Assembly: GCA_022432975.1 (NCBI GenBank)
Contig: CM039511.1
Coordinates: forward strand, 19,804,557-19,868,556
Source of the DNA: Begonia masoniana
Taxonomy: Eukaryota > Streptophyta > Magnoliopsida > Cucurbitales > Begoniaceae
Length of the DNA stretch: 64,000 nucleotides
Reading direction: 5' to 3'
Below the pieces are notes generated by a model. That model was not told where the DNA came from. It did not search any database and was given only the letters and a program-made list of their open reading frames with translations. Positions 1-11,352 of this stretch are shown one piece after another (position 1 is the stretch's first letter; the number at the start of each line of letters is the position of its first letter). The position numbers were made by a program, and so were the translations under genes.

Positions 1-1951
1 TCCGGGCGCAACCCGGCCGGTAAGGCTCGGTTTCCCTTGATTTGGTTCGGTTTTCGGGTTTGTTCATGGCCGACTGTGACGAGCCGATTTTGGCTCCGAT
101 CGCCGGCCGTTTTAGGTCACTTCCGGCGTGGGTTTGTCCACCCTAGGGCCGGCTATTGTCGATTGGCGGTGGAGCGCTCAATTTGAGCGAAATTCAGTGA
201 ATGCCCGATTAGGGCAATTCGGGTTTGTGGTTTGGAACTTCGATTTTAGGTTAGATTATTCTAATTGGATGTTAGGAGGATAGACTGGTGAAGAAATTGA
301 TGAGTTTTGATGAAAGATCGAAAAAGTGAAATTTTGGGAGAGAGGGCAGTTTCGGGTTTCTGCAAAATTGACCTAGCTCCGGTAATTTGTTTTAAAATTC
401 CTTTTGGCAGATTAAAATAGGTTATTAGAGGAGTATGTGGCCGCTGGAATCGTTCGATTCCGATAACTGACATAACTGACGCAAAAGTTACGCGCGTTCG
501 AAGTTTAGAGTCGGTTTTACCGAACCCGAATTAGTGGCCCGTTTAGTTAGGTTTTAATTGGATTAGGCTAGAAATAGTAATTTGAGAGTAATTGGTGAAT
601 GTAGGCTTGATTTTAATAAAGCTTGAATATTTGTCATAGGTCGAACCATATGTGACGTGATGTGCCAAAAACCAGCAAGCTACGGACGACAGGTAAGTTC
701 TCGTGATTCTTCTCTGGCCGATTGGCCTACACCGTACGTCGTGGTCACGAGGAGTTTTGGAGATGTCTTTAGTTAGTTTTGCTCGGTTTGGGTAGCTAGG
801 TCTTAGGAGTTTATAGTTTATGCTTTTACAGTCTTGATGGTCCATGTTATTGCTTGTTTACTTTGTGATAGAGAACTGTCCACGCATCACTTGTTTTAAA
901 GAAAAGCATGAAAATGAATTTCCGCACAGAGATTTAAAGAGAACGTAAAGCATAGCATTGGCCTTCGGGCATACAGGCCTTCGGGCATACAGGCCTTCGG
1001 GCATACAGGCCTTCGGGCATATAGTTTACAGGTCACGCGAGGTGGGGCTCAGGCACGGCTGTACGTGTTGTAAGCGTGTACCCCCCTCTTCTAGCTGGAA
1101 AGAGTAGTCCGCCCGCTGGATAAGCTCTCTCCGGTTAGAAGGTATAGGATCTCGGTGACACCTATAGTGCATTGCATAGTAAGATAAAAGAAATAAAGCA
1201 TGGTTTAATGAACTCATAGCACAGCATGCATAGCATTTACTAGAGCTTACTGAGATTTTCATCTCATAGTGTATTGTATGGTGTAGGTGACCTAGATATC
1301 GAGGAACAGGTGAGGATGACCTAGATATCGAGGAACCAGGTGAGGATGGATTCCGCCTCCTGAGGCATGATACAGTTGACGGAGGATGGCTGCGGTGGTG
1401 TGCTGGCGCAGTCGATGCTTACCTGACCCGTGGGGGAAGTATGTATAGATGTTTTGAGGGTTTGGGATGTTTTGAGCTAATAGTAAACTGTATAGAAATT
1501 TAGATGTTTGGAATCTGGTTAAGTAGTGGATAGATTTACATTTAAATGATGGTTGTATAGGAATTATAGGATGTTTGGAATCTGGTTAGTGGATAGGTTT
1601 ACATTTAAATGATGGTTGTATAGAAATTATAGGATGTTTGGAATCTGGTTAGTGGATAGGTTTACATTTGATATTTTAATGTTCTGAACGTTTGGAAACC
1701 TGTTGTTATAAACTATTTTGGTGATTTTGAAACAGGAGGATATGTTAAACTTTTAAACGGAACCACGCAGTTTATTTTCTTGAAAACGTGTTTGTTTAAG
1801 TAATTGTTTGTATTTGTTTTTAAATGTTTTATTCAATTGATTTTAAATTGTTTTCAAATTGTTTTCCACATAAATGCTAAGGATGAAGAAAAATGAAAAA
1901 TTTGTACGGTAAAATAAGGGAAAATAAGGGTACAGTATTAGGGTCGTGACA
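1..1951 (+). mobile_element. 5' LTR of element A (partial)
   Basis: Position 1 corresponds to about 6789 in the 3' LTR, so the first ~520 bp of the LTR lie outside the window. The segment contains an exon-like block ending in CAG/GTAAGT near 692, a GGCC-GATT-GGCC hairpin (716-727), four copies of a 16-bp hairpin repeat (961-1024), and about three copies of a 63-bp tandem repeat around 1490-1680. It ends in GTGACA at 1951, directly followed by the primer-binding site. Confidence 0.85.
961..1024 (+). repeat. 16-bp tandem hairpin repeat (x4) in A LTR
   Basis: GCCTTCGGGCATACAG is repeated four times. Each copy can form GCC-TTCG-GGC, a stem closed by a UUCG tetraloop in RNA. The 3' LTR (7741-7770) has only two copies, so copy number changed after the LTRs separated. 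The homologous site in solo LTR D carries GCC-GTAA-GGC and GCC-GAAA-GGC instead. Confidence 0.85.
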
Positions 1952-1955
1952 GTTA

Positions 1956-1967
1956 TGGTATCAGAGC
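1956..1967 (+). promoter_or_regulatory. Primer-binding site, element A
   Basis: TGGTATCAGAGC, five bases after the LTR end, is the standard complement of the 3' end of plant initiator tRNA-Met, used to prime minus-strand DNA synthesis. It fixes the LTR boundary at 1951. Confidence 0.9.
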
Positions 1968-2038
1968 CCCCGGGTTTTAAAATCGGTTCTGTAGACTGCT
2001 CGACTGCACAGCCACTACGCGGACATTCTTCATCAACT

Positions 2039-2103
2039 GTAAGTATGTTTATAGTTTTATTTGATTTCAGTTTCTTATAGATGTTTGCATTTAACTTTTA
2101 TAG
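2039..2103 (+). other. Possible mini-intron after the PBS, element A
   Basis: A GTAAGT donor follows ...CAACT, and a T-rich tract ending TTTTATAG precedes GAG, giving about 65 nt. The same layout, 60 nt long, occurs at 23770-23829, 44239-44298, 50574-50633 and 57304-57363. Splicing is inferred from the signals only. Confidence 0.45.
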
Positions 2104-2118
2104 GAGCTATTTATAGTT

Positions 2119-2331
2119 ATGGTGTGTCGAGGGAATGATCGAGACAACCGAGACGTTACGATAGATCACCTTAAGGATTTCGTTGCCCAACAATCCCAAC
2201 ACATTAGCCTACAAGCGCAGCACATAATTAGGCAATCTTGTCAGCTCGAAATATTGGGTTTGTCGCTCCCAGTAATCACGGTACGAAGAGGAAGACTCTT
2301 AATCGAAAGAAAGAAGTTACACCAAGGGTAA
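2119..2331 (+). pseudogene. gag N-terminal remnant, element A
   Basis: A 70-codon frame begins shortly after the mini-intron, at the place where B and G start gag. Its sequence LKDFVAQQSQHISLQAQHII has the glutamine-rich heptad look of the B/G gag N-terminus (QLTDLVRQQTDLVRQQSDQL). It stops before any capsid or zinc-knuckle region. I read it as the leftover start of gag in a non-autonomous element; it may matter only as cis sequence, for example for packaging. Confidence 0.45.
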
Positions 2332-3137
2332 TTGCCCCGAACAAAGACGAGGATAATGCCCAACCCTCAGTTGCTTCAGGTGCAGTTTTATCCCTACAGT
2401 TAAAGGAATGAACTATATAAGAATAGAGGGTAGCCTGACTTAATAAGATTAGCCCGACTTAACCATGAAAAGTTGTACACATAGATTGTGTTACCATTAG
2501 AGGAATACAGCTTATGACATATAAGATTTGTATAGATAGAAAATGAGCCATAGTCGATGAAATTTGAACCCTTAGAGTATTAAGCCTCGGAAGATGCTTT
2601 AGGTTGTCAAGGTATACTAAGTGCACTTAAGCAGGTAAGAAGATATAGCAAGAACTTGTATGCCTTAGATCCATGAAAAGATGGATACATTTAGACAAAA
2701 ACCATGTCCAAGAACTTGACTAGCTTTATTGTTGAGAGGATATGAGAACGACTATTACGATTGTAGTTTAGAAAGACGTGGTAGATCAATACAAGTCGTG
2801 GACATAGGATTTAAGTGATCGGGTAGGAGTGGTCGTATCGACCGATATGGAGGCAAAGAATAATGGGATTTACTTATGGTTGGAGAGTAAATAAATTCCA
2901 AAACATTATGGAATAGAGGTCATGTGCAAGGTAATACCCAAGATGCCAAATTTTGCTGTTCTCAAGAGATAAGTATCGCCTAAGAAGACTGTTTAGCAAA
3001 AGGGCGATTACTAATTCGCAAAGAGAATCATAACTTTGGGGATCTAGGAATTTAAGTTAAATAAAGGGGAGTTTGGATTACAAGCTGGATGATGTTAGGA
3101 ATCCTTGAACGTTAGTCAACCCAAATGACATTGGAAG
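2332..3137 (+). other. Non-coding interior of element A, left part
   Basis: AT- and purine-rich sequence with frequent stops in all frames and no recognisable pol motif. It resembles the interior of element E (44300-45983) in texture only. No gene is supported here. Confidence 0.5.
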
Positions 3138-4190
3138 TTGATGTTATTTCGAAGGATGAAGGATCTACCCATGGAAAAATTTGAGTTAGAAGTTTGGAGA
3201 GAATTAGGACAACAATACATTAATCATGAAGATCGAAGAGTGTACGTCGACTGGGGTGCTAGAAGAACACATTACTACCACTGTTATGTATCTCTTGATG
3301 GCCTTATCAGGTTCAAGGGCCGCTATCTAAACAAAACAAGAACTCATTTACCTAGGGTTTTGGGAGATGAGAATGTTTGATGGTCAAGTTTGCTGAGGAT
3401 GTGATAAAAAAAAAAAAAAATTGATTTGTCTACTGTGAATATCCAGAGAATTGGAGATCTCTACTGCCACGATGAAGACGGCAATACTGTCTACTGAGAT
3501 GGCAAACCTCTTATACATACAGATGGCACCGGATATATATATCAGAGGATCTAGCATTTGAGTGCCCTAAAAATTTATTCAAGGGACAATTTACCAGTGA
3601 AGAGAGTGTTGAGGGAGTTTTGGAAAAGATCTTTCAAAAAAAAAAAAAAAATGTTGCGGAAATAAAACAACGAAGTAGCTCTGAAGCACCGTCTTTGCTG
3701 ATTCAATTCCGACTTTTCTACAATGGTTATGCTATCGAGGGAACTCTTCTTGTCAATAGACAGTTGTAATTTTTCAGCTCTCTTCTAGGACGATTCAGAT
3801 ACGTGATTCAATGATTAAAGTTGAGTCAGATTTGAAATTTGAACATCTTCAAACCGAGAATTCTTTGGAGATAGTTGGGACTAGCAATCCACCAAAGAAA
3901 ACAAATCTTTCAAGAAACTTAATTTCTCTTCTTAGCTACGGAGGAGTTCCAAAAGCATATTTCATGCATATCCTCGTGAAAGCTCTAAACGAGGTTGACA
4001 TTGCTTTCTCAAGCAAATGTGCAGCGTTAAAAGTTGCGATTCATTGTGGCGAGATGGATGATTTTCTTGTGGCCAGAATGATATTGTCAGGGGTTCCTCT
4101 TATGGAATCATACTTGGCGACTTAGGAAGGCAAGGATTTTTGGAAGGGAGGTGTTAAATTACATACAACAAGTTTGCAAACAAAAAGGTT
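3138..4190 (+). pseudogene. Captured fragment of a plant RNA-dependent RNA polymerase (RDR3/4/5-like)
   Basis: Three stretches match the plant RDR-gamma family (RDR3/4/5), which copies RNA into double-stranded RNA for silencing. First, 3165-3380 encodes LPMEKFELEVWRELG, VDWGARRTHYYHC, RFKGRYLNKTRTHL and VLGDENV; one missing T after VLGDENV shifts the frame. Second, 3418-3635 encodes DLSTVNIQRIGDLYC, a stop in an otherwise familiar DGKPLIHTDGTGY segment, a 2-bp TA insertion, then SEDLAFECPKNLFKG. Third, 3690-4125 encodes LLIQFRLFYNGYAIEGTLL, a damaged stretch, then NLISLLSYGGVPKAYF and GEMDDFLVARMILSG. Two A-runs (about 3407-3420 and 3638-3652) sit where RDR sequence is missing. The catalytic DxDGD loop is absent. 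Order and strand follow the gene, and introns seem absent, suggesting a spliced RNA source. It cannot make an enzyme. Confidence 0.85.
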
Positions 4191-5384
4191 GTAGGGATGA
4201 GATATTATAAAAGAATTTAGAAGAATGCTTAGGACCTAATTTTGGAGGAAGGATGAAATCGATATTGTAAAGTTAAGAGATAGGAATAAGATTAAATTAG
4301 GAATCAAAAGGGGGGCCAATCTATATATAACGAAGTTGAAGCCAATGATTTTGGGAACGGCTAAGGTTAAAGTAAATAAGCTTAAGTAAACAAATGAGGT
4401 AAGGACTATGAGATGTAAGATAAAAATGGCCGGTTACGTTGATATTTGGGCTTCAAATAGTGTCATAGAGATAAGTGAGAAAAATTAATTAGATTAAAGA
4501 GAAGGTTGAGTTATGAGTCAAGTAGTGGAGGATGGGAAATTTAGAGCATATTGGATGAAAGGAAGAGAAATTTGCACGAAGACTGTGCAAATGAGCTTGA
4601 ATGTGAAGTTAGAACAAGAGGTATAGGAAAGTTCCGACTCATAGGTAACGTTGAATTGTTTAAGCGCCCATAAGGTGTTGGGTAAATGGTTTAACGAATT
4701 TGTTTAGATTTAAGAATTTATTAATGATTGATGATGACCGAGGTAAGAGTTGTATAAACGAGCATATTGGACAAAATAGTAGAGACTTAGAGGATACCTT
4801 GAGAGCATAAAGGGAAAGATTTAACTAACAAAGGTTCTGTATAAAGGAATGGCATTAGAGTGGCTAAGGGAATGCTATAGTTGCGCAAGGTAGGTAGGTA
4901 TAGAAAATGAGATTGATAATTTTGACAGTAGATAGTAGTGTAAAGAAGAGTTCGAAACAGAGGATTATGATGAGAGATCCAAGTATCAAGTCTTTAGTGT
5001 TATAGAATTGAAGAAACTTTAAGGGTTTGAAGTGATTAGGTACGAGTTGTTGTCACGGAATTTGAAGAGTTAGAAATTGATTAAACTTAGCTTGAGGGAC
5101 AAACTAGAGTTGAGGTTAAGTTAGAGGAAATTCGAGGTTCTAAGTGACGAAGGGTTAAGTTGAAGTCGATGGATGTATGAGTAATTGACTTACAAAGTGC
5201 GAAGTTAAATGGATTGAAAGCTTTGGAGATATAGAGAACTATGAAGACCCGAAGGGTGACAGAGATCATAGAAGTGTCGAGGCTAGTGTTACGACATTAT
5301 TTCTTAGATAATGTGAGGGTGAGTAATTAGAAGGTTAACCAAGCAATAATTTTGGGGACAAAATTCCAATTAAGGAGGGAATGA
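4191..5384 (+). other. Non-coding interior of element A, right part, with polypurine tract
   Basis: Purine-rich sequence without a usable frame, ending in GGGGACAAAATTCC and the polypurine tract AAGGAGGGAATGA (5372-5384), which primes plus-strand synthesis and lies directly against the 3' LTR. The ending resembles those of B, G and E, which have GAGGACAAAATT then AAGGNGGGT. Confidence 0.6.
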
Positions 5385-5741
5385 TGTAACGCCCGGATTT
5401 TTGGATCTTATGATTTTCTAATTTCTTAGGTTATTTTCGTAAATAGCAAATTAAAGTATTTTCTTGAGAAGGATGTTTCCTTAGAACCCTAGAAATTTAT
5501 GGGAAATTTAGAGGAATAAGTGGAATTTTAGAAACCCAAATCGAAAAGAGTAATGCTAAAGTTCCAGTTTTACCCTTTTAGCATATTAATTCGTAAAAAT
5601 GGCAGAATAAGTCCGTTTTGGAAACGGTGAATTTTGTTAGAACTCTAAGATTAAATTGGAATATTTGGAGAAATAAGAAAATTGCAGAGAAACCGAATCG
5701 ATAGACTAATTAAAGAAATAGTTGTAGTTTATTATTATAAT

Positions 5742-6245
<504 letters not shown>

Positions 6246-6640
6246 CCAATTAAGGAGGGAATGATGTAACGCCCGGATTTTGGATCTTATGATTTTCTAA
6301 TTTCTTAGGTTATTTTCGTAAATAGCAAATTAAAGTATTTCTTGAGAAGGATGTTTCCTTAGAACCCTAGAAATTTATGGGAAATTTTAGAGGAATAAGT
6401 GGAATTTTAGAAACCCCAAATCGAAAAGAGTAATGCTAAAGTTCCAGTTTTACCCTTTTAGCATATTAATTCGTAAAAATGGCAGAATAAGGTCCGTTTT
6501 GGAAACGGTGAATTTTGTTAGAACTCTAAGATTAAATTGGAATATTTGGAGAAATAAGAAATTGCAGAGAAACCGAATCGATAGACTAATTAAAGAACTA
6601 GTTGTAGTTTATTATTATTATAATTATAATAAAAACAAAA

Positions 6641-6668
6641 CAAACAACAGAAACGATTCTGTTGTTTG
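6641..6668 (+). other. 12-bp stem hairpin in A LTR
   Basis: CAAACAACAGAA (6641-6652) and TTCTGTTGTTTG (6657-6668) are perfect complements around loop ACGA. D has a different perfect hairpin at the equivalent place just after its AT-rich tract (32861-32888), and E has hairpins there too (37250-37312). Confidence 0.75.
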
Positions 6669-7419
6669 TCGAACCCCGAACGCCGACGCCGAGAGCGCGC
6701 AGGGGAGAAGAGAAGCGCGGCCCCTCCTCCGACGTCCAGCCTCGACGATTTCCGACCAGACGCCGGCGACGTGGTGTTTCCGGCCGATTCCGCGCGCAAC
6801 CCGGCCGGTAAGGCTTGGTTTCCCTTGATTTGGTTCGGTTTTCGGGTTTGTTCATGGCCGACTGTGACGAGCCGGTTTTGGCTCCGATCGCCGGCCGTTT
6901 TAGGTCACTTCCGACGTGGGTTTGTCCACCCTAGGGCCGGCTATTGTCGATTGGCGGTGGAGCGCTCAATTTGAGCGAAATTCAGTGAATGCCCGATTAG
7001 GGCAATTCGGGTTTGTGGTTTGGAACTTCGATTTTAGGTTAGATTATTCTAATTGGATGTTAGGAGGATAGACTGGTGAAGAAATTGATGAGTTTTGATG
7101 AAAGATCGAAAAAGTGAAATTTTGGGAGAGAGGGCAGTTTCGGGTTTCTGCAAAATTGACCTAGCTCCGGTCATTTGTTTTAAAATTCCTTTTGGCAGAT
7201 TAAAATAGGTTATTAGAGGAGTACGTGGCCACTGGAATCGTTCGATTCCGATAACCGACGCAAAAGTTACGCGCGTTCGAAGTTTAGAGTCGGTTTTTAC
7301 CGAACCCGAATTAGTGGCCCGTTTAGTTAGGTTTTAATTGGATTAGGCTAGAAATAGTAATTTGAGAGTAATTGGTGAATGTAGGCTTGATTTTAATAAA
7401 GCTTGAATATTTGTCATAG

Positions 7420-7472
7420 GTCGAACCATATGTGACGTGATGTGCCAAAAACCAGCAAGCTACGGACGACAG
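7420..7472 (+). other. Exon-like module in A LTR leader
   Basis: A 53-nt block lies between TCATAG and CAG/GTAAGTTC. Equivalent blocks occur in B (20797-20846), D (33635-33686), E and, on the minus strand, F (about 41987-42031). The internal sequence differs but the boundary signals are kept. I infer a small spliced leader exon; no reading frame is implied. Confidence 0.5.
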
Positions 7473-8728
7473 GTAAGTTCTCGTGATTCTTCTCTGGCCG
7501 ATTGGCCGACACCGTACGTCGTGGTCTCGAGGAGTTTTAGAGATGCCTTTAGTTAGTTTTGCTCGGTTTGGGTAGCTAGGTCTTAGGAGTTTATAGTTTA
7601 TGCTTTTACAGTCTTGATGGTCCATGTTATTGCTTGTTTACTTTGTGATAGAGAACTGTCCACGCATCACTTGTTTTAAAGAAAAGCATGAAAATGAATT
7701 TCCGCACAGAGATTTAAAGAGAATGTAAAGCATAGCATTGGCCTTCGGGCATACAGGCCTTCGGGCATATAGTTTACAGGTCACGCGAGGTGGGGCTCAG
7801 GCACGGCTGTACGTGTTGTAAGCGTGTACCCCCCTCTTCTAGCTGGAAAGAGTAGTCCGCCCGCTGGATGAGCTCTCTCCGGTTAGAAGGTATAGGATCT
7901 CGGTGACACCTATAGTGCATTGCATAGTAAGATAAAAGAAATAAAGCATGGTTTAATGAACTCATAGCACAGCATGCATAGCATTTACTAGAGCTTACTG
8001 AGATTTTCATCTCATAGTGTATTGTATGGTGTAGGTGACCTAGATATCGAGGAACCAGGTGAGGATGGGATTCCTCCTCCTGAGGCATGATACAGTTGAC
8101 GGAGGATGGCTGCGGTGGTGTGCTGGCGCAGTCGATGCTTACCTGACCCGTGGGGAAGTATGTATAGATGTTTTGAGGGTTTTGGGATGTTTTGAGCTAA
8201 TAGTAAACTGTATAGAAATTTATAGGATGTTTGGAATCTGGTTAGTGGATAGATTTACATTTAAATGATGGTTGTATAGGAATTATAGGATGTTTGGAAT
8301 CTGGTTAGTGGATAGGTTTACATTTAAATGATGGTTGTATAGAAATTATAGGATGTTTGGAATCTGGTTAGTGGATAGGTTTACATTTGATATTTTAATG
8401 TTCTGAACGTTTTGGAAACCTGTTGTTATAAACTATTTTGGTGATTTTGAAACAGGAGGATATGTTAAACTTTTAAACGGAACCACACAGTTTATTTTCT
8501 TGAAAACGTGTTTGTTTAAGTAATTGTTTTGTATTTGTTTTTAAATGTTTTATTCAATTGATTTTAAATTGTTTTCAAATTGTTTTCCACATAAATGCTA
8601 AGGATGAAGAAAAATGAAAAATTTGTACGGTAAAATAAGGGAAAATAAGGGTACAGTATTAGGGTCGTGACACATAGTGTCTTCCCTTAGTGATCAACGA
8701 GATAATCATAACCATGGTTTTGTTACAG

Positions 8729-8797
8729 GCTCAAGCGACTTTGAAGACTTCGATTCAATTGTTGAGGTTGCATCTCTAGTTGAAAGAAGAAGCACTC
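8729..8797 (+). other. Exon-like open segment of unknown origin
   Basis: A frame open from 8677 contains GSSDFEDFDSIVEVASLVER. The segment GCTCAAGC... to ...CATAAAG is preceded by TTGTTACAG and followed by GTAGAG, as for an internal exon. I do not recognise the protein, and the segment is too short to claim a gene. It could be a fragment of host gene interrupted by A. Confidence 0.25.
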
Positions 8798-9612
8798 ATC
8801 ATAAAGGTAGAGATTTTATATTATTTGCACTACATTGCATGGTTTTTATGAAAACTCTATTTTAGTGAGCTATCACCCATTAAAACCTATGGGACCTGGT
8901 CACCAGCACGCAGTCTTTTTCGTGTATATATGTATAAGTTACATATTTACCATTAATACATGATTTTATTATTTTCGTAATAGAGGATGGATCTTTGTAA
9001 TACTTTGGACTATCTTGGTTTCAAAGTATCAGAAGGATATCCTAGTACACCTTCTGCTGCGTGAATGTAGTCATATTTGCACGTTACAAAATGGGTAATA
9101 GGGTTGTGATGATGTGCTCCTTGAGTTTCGAATCTCTAAACTTGATCAAGGTATTATTTTTTGTTTATTATCGATCATACGGGTTACTTCGTAGATGACC
9201 ATTGGCTCATGAGTAGTTGCTGGACTTCGGTCGCAGCCTTTCTGTGTTTATGTGCCAGATGGGGTCTTTGAACGACCATCATTTTTCACTGAGATAATTT
9301 TCAAGTGAAATATACAATGGTGGCCTATTTTCATATAATCATCTATGTATACGACAATAATATATTTAATACTTCATCGATGGCTTGTAAAGCCTGTTTT
9401 CGTAAAATGTTGAAAATCAGTTTTCATGAGACGATGACTTGAAAACTATTTTGATATCGCATCATGTTTTGAAAGAAAAAGTAAACTAAGTTTTACTTGC
9501 ATTTAATATAACATTTCTAATGAGTTAGTCACTCACTCCAACAACCCCCTCCTCTTTCCAAGAAGGAACAATAACAGTGAGTAGTTGGAGCTTAGTAATT
9601 GTTTCTTTATTT

Positions 9613-10126
<514 letters not shown>

Positions 10127-11352
10127 ACATTTGAGTTTTTGGTTTTTTCTTGGTGAGGTCTTATATTTATTTGGCATGTATAAGATATCTAGATTGGATT
10201 TGGATATTTGGACTTATTGAACTGCTATTTCTGTTATCTCACTATTATATCTCTAGTCACTGTGTGGATCTTAGCTTTCGATTTAATGTTTAAGTCTTAT
10301 GTGAACCAAGTCTTGAGTTGGGTGATTAGGTTCTCCCCAAAAATTGAGGCCCAACCTAGCGTTCTGTTAGGTCCGCCTCAGGGTCGTGAAAGAGTTGGAC
10401 TTGCGGTTGTTTTGGCTTGCATTGACCAGCATTTGAATTAAACAACCAAAGCAACCAGAGGCTGTTTTTCTTTGCACCTTATGCTACGTGAAGGTGTTTG
10501 TTTGTTCGTGGGACATTAGATTGGGACAATGATGATATGTCTTGCGTTCGAATCCTTAAACATGGCCAGAGTTATATGTTGTTACATGTGATAAGTGTTT
10601 AACTAATCTTCAGACAATTCTTCTTTCTGTGTTTCCTGAATCTACTGATCGTCGTTATTCTTCTATGCGCATTGTGGACGATTGATGTTTTTTTTTCCAA
10701 TGTATATGATGTGTTGAATCTTTGAATTGTCATCATTTATTTTATGCTATGCTCTTTCCCCAGGTGAGGATTGTTGAGGTTAGGAGTGTTCCCGATTCAT
10801 TTTATGCAAGAGATTTAGTTTATATTAGATGTTCGTTATTTTATTTTCTGCGCAATATTTTTTTGGATTATTTATTACATGATTTTATTATTTCATAATC
10901 ACTATGTGGACTTGACTGATTTCGTAAGAGTTTCATTTTATTTTTGGTTAATTCATCCACTATAAACTAAGTCTTAGGTTGGGTGATTGGGACCTCTTTA
11001 AGGACCAGGTCGTTCGACCTAGCATTTCTATTTTTGTCTGCTTCTGAGTCGTGATAATTCTTATCAAAAATGGATGTTCACAAGCTCTTCCATTTTTCGT
11101 ATGTGTAGCAACTGGTAATTGTCAGCCCAGATTTTTATTAGTAACATTTTGTGACTTGTATTTTTATAAAATTAAGTAAATTTGATTGGTTGCTTAAATA
11201 GGTTAAAGTTGATTAGCCAAGGGCATTTGAGTAATTGTGAAGCAAGTGTTATAAGTAGAAGGTTTAATGAAGGTTTAGCCGCCACTATTTCATTTTTCCC
11301 TCTTTCGGCATTCAAGCTCAGTGGTTCCTCGAGGCGACGTCCTCTTCGATTC

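Noticed and set aside
543..845. 100-codon minus-strand frame present in both A LTRs (also 7323-7625)
   Set aside because: It crosses the splice-like and hairpin signals of the plus-strand leader, and similar LTR D does not keep it as the same frame; it is probably chance.
10541..10560. tRNA or SINE B-box (GCGTTCGAATCC)
   Set aside because: No matching A-box at the right distance and no cloverleaf that I can fold; a similar diverged word at 9125 suggests an old repeat.
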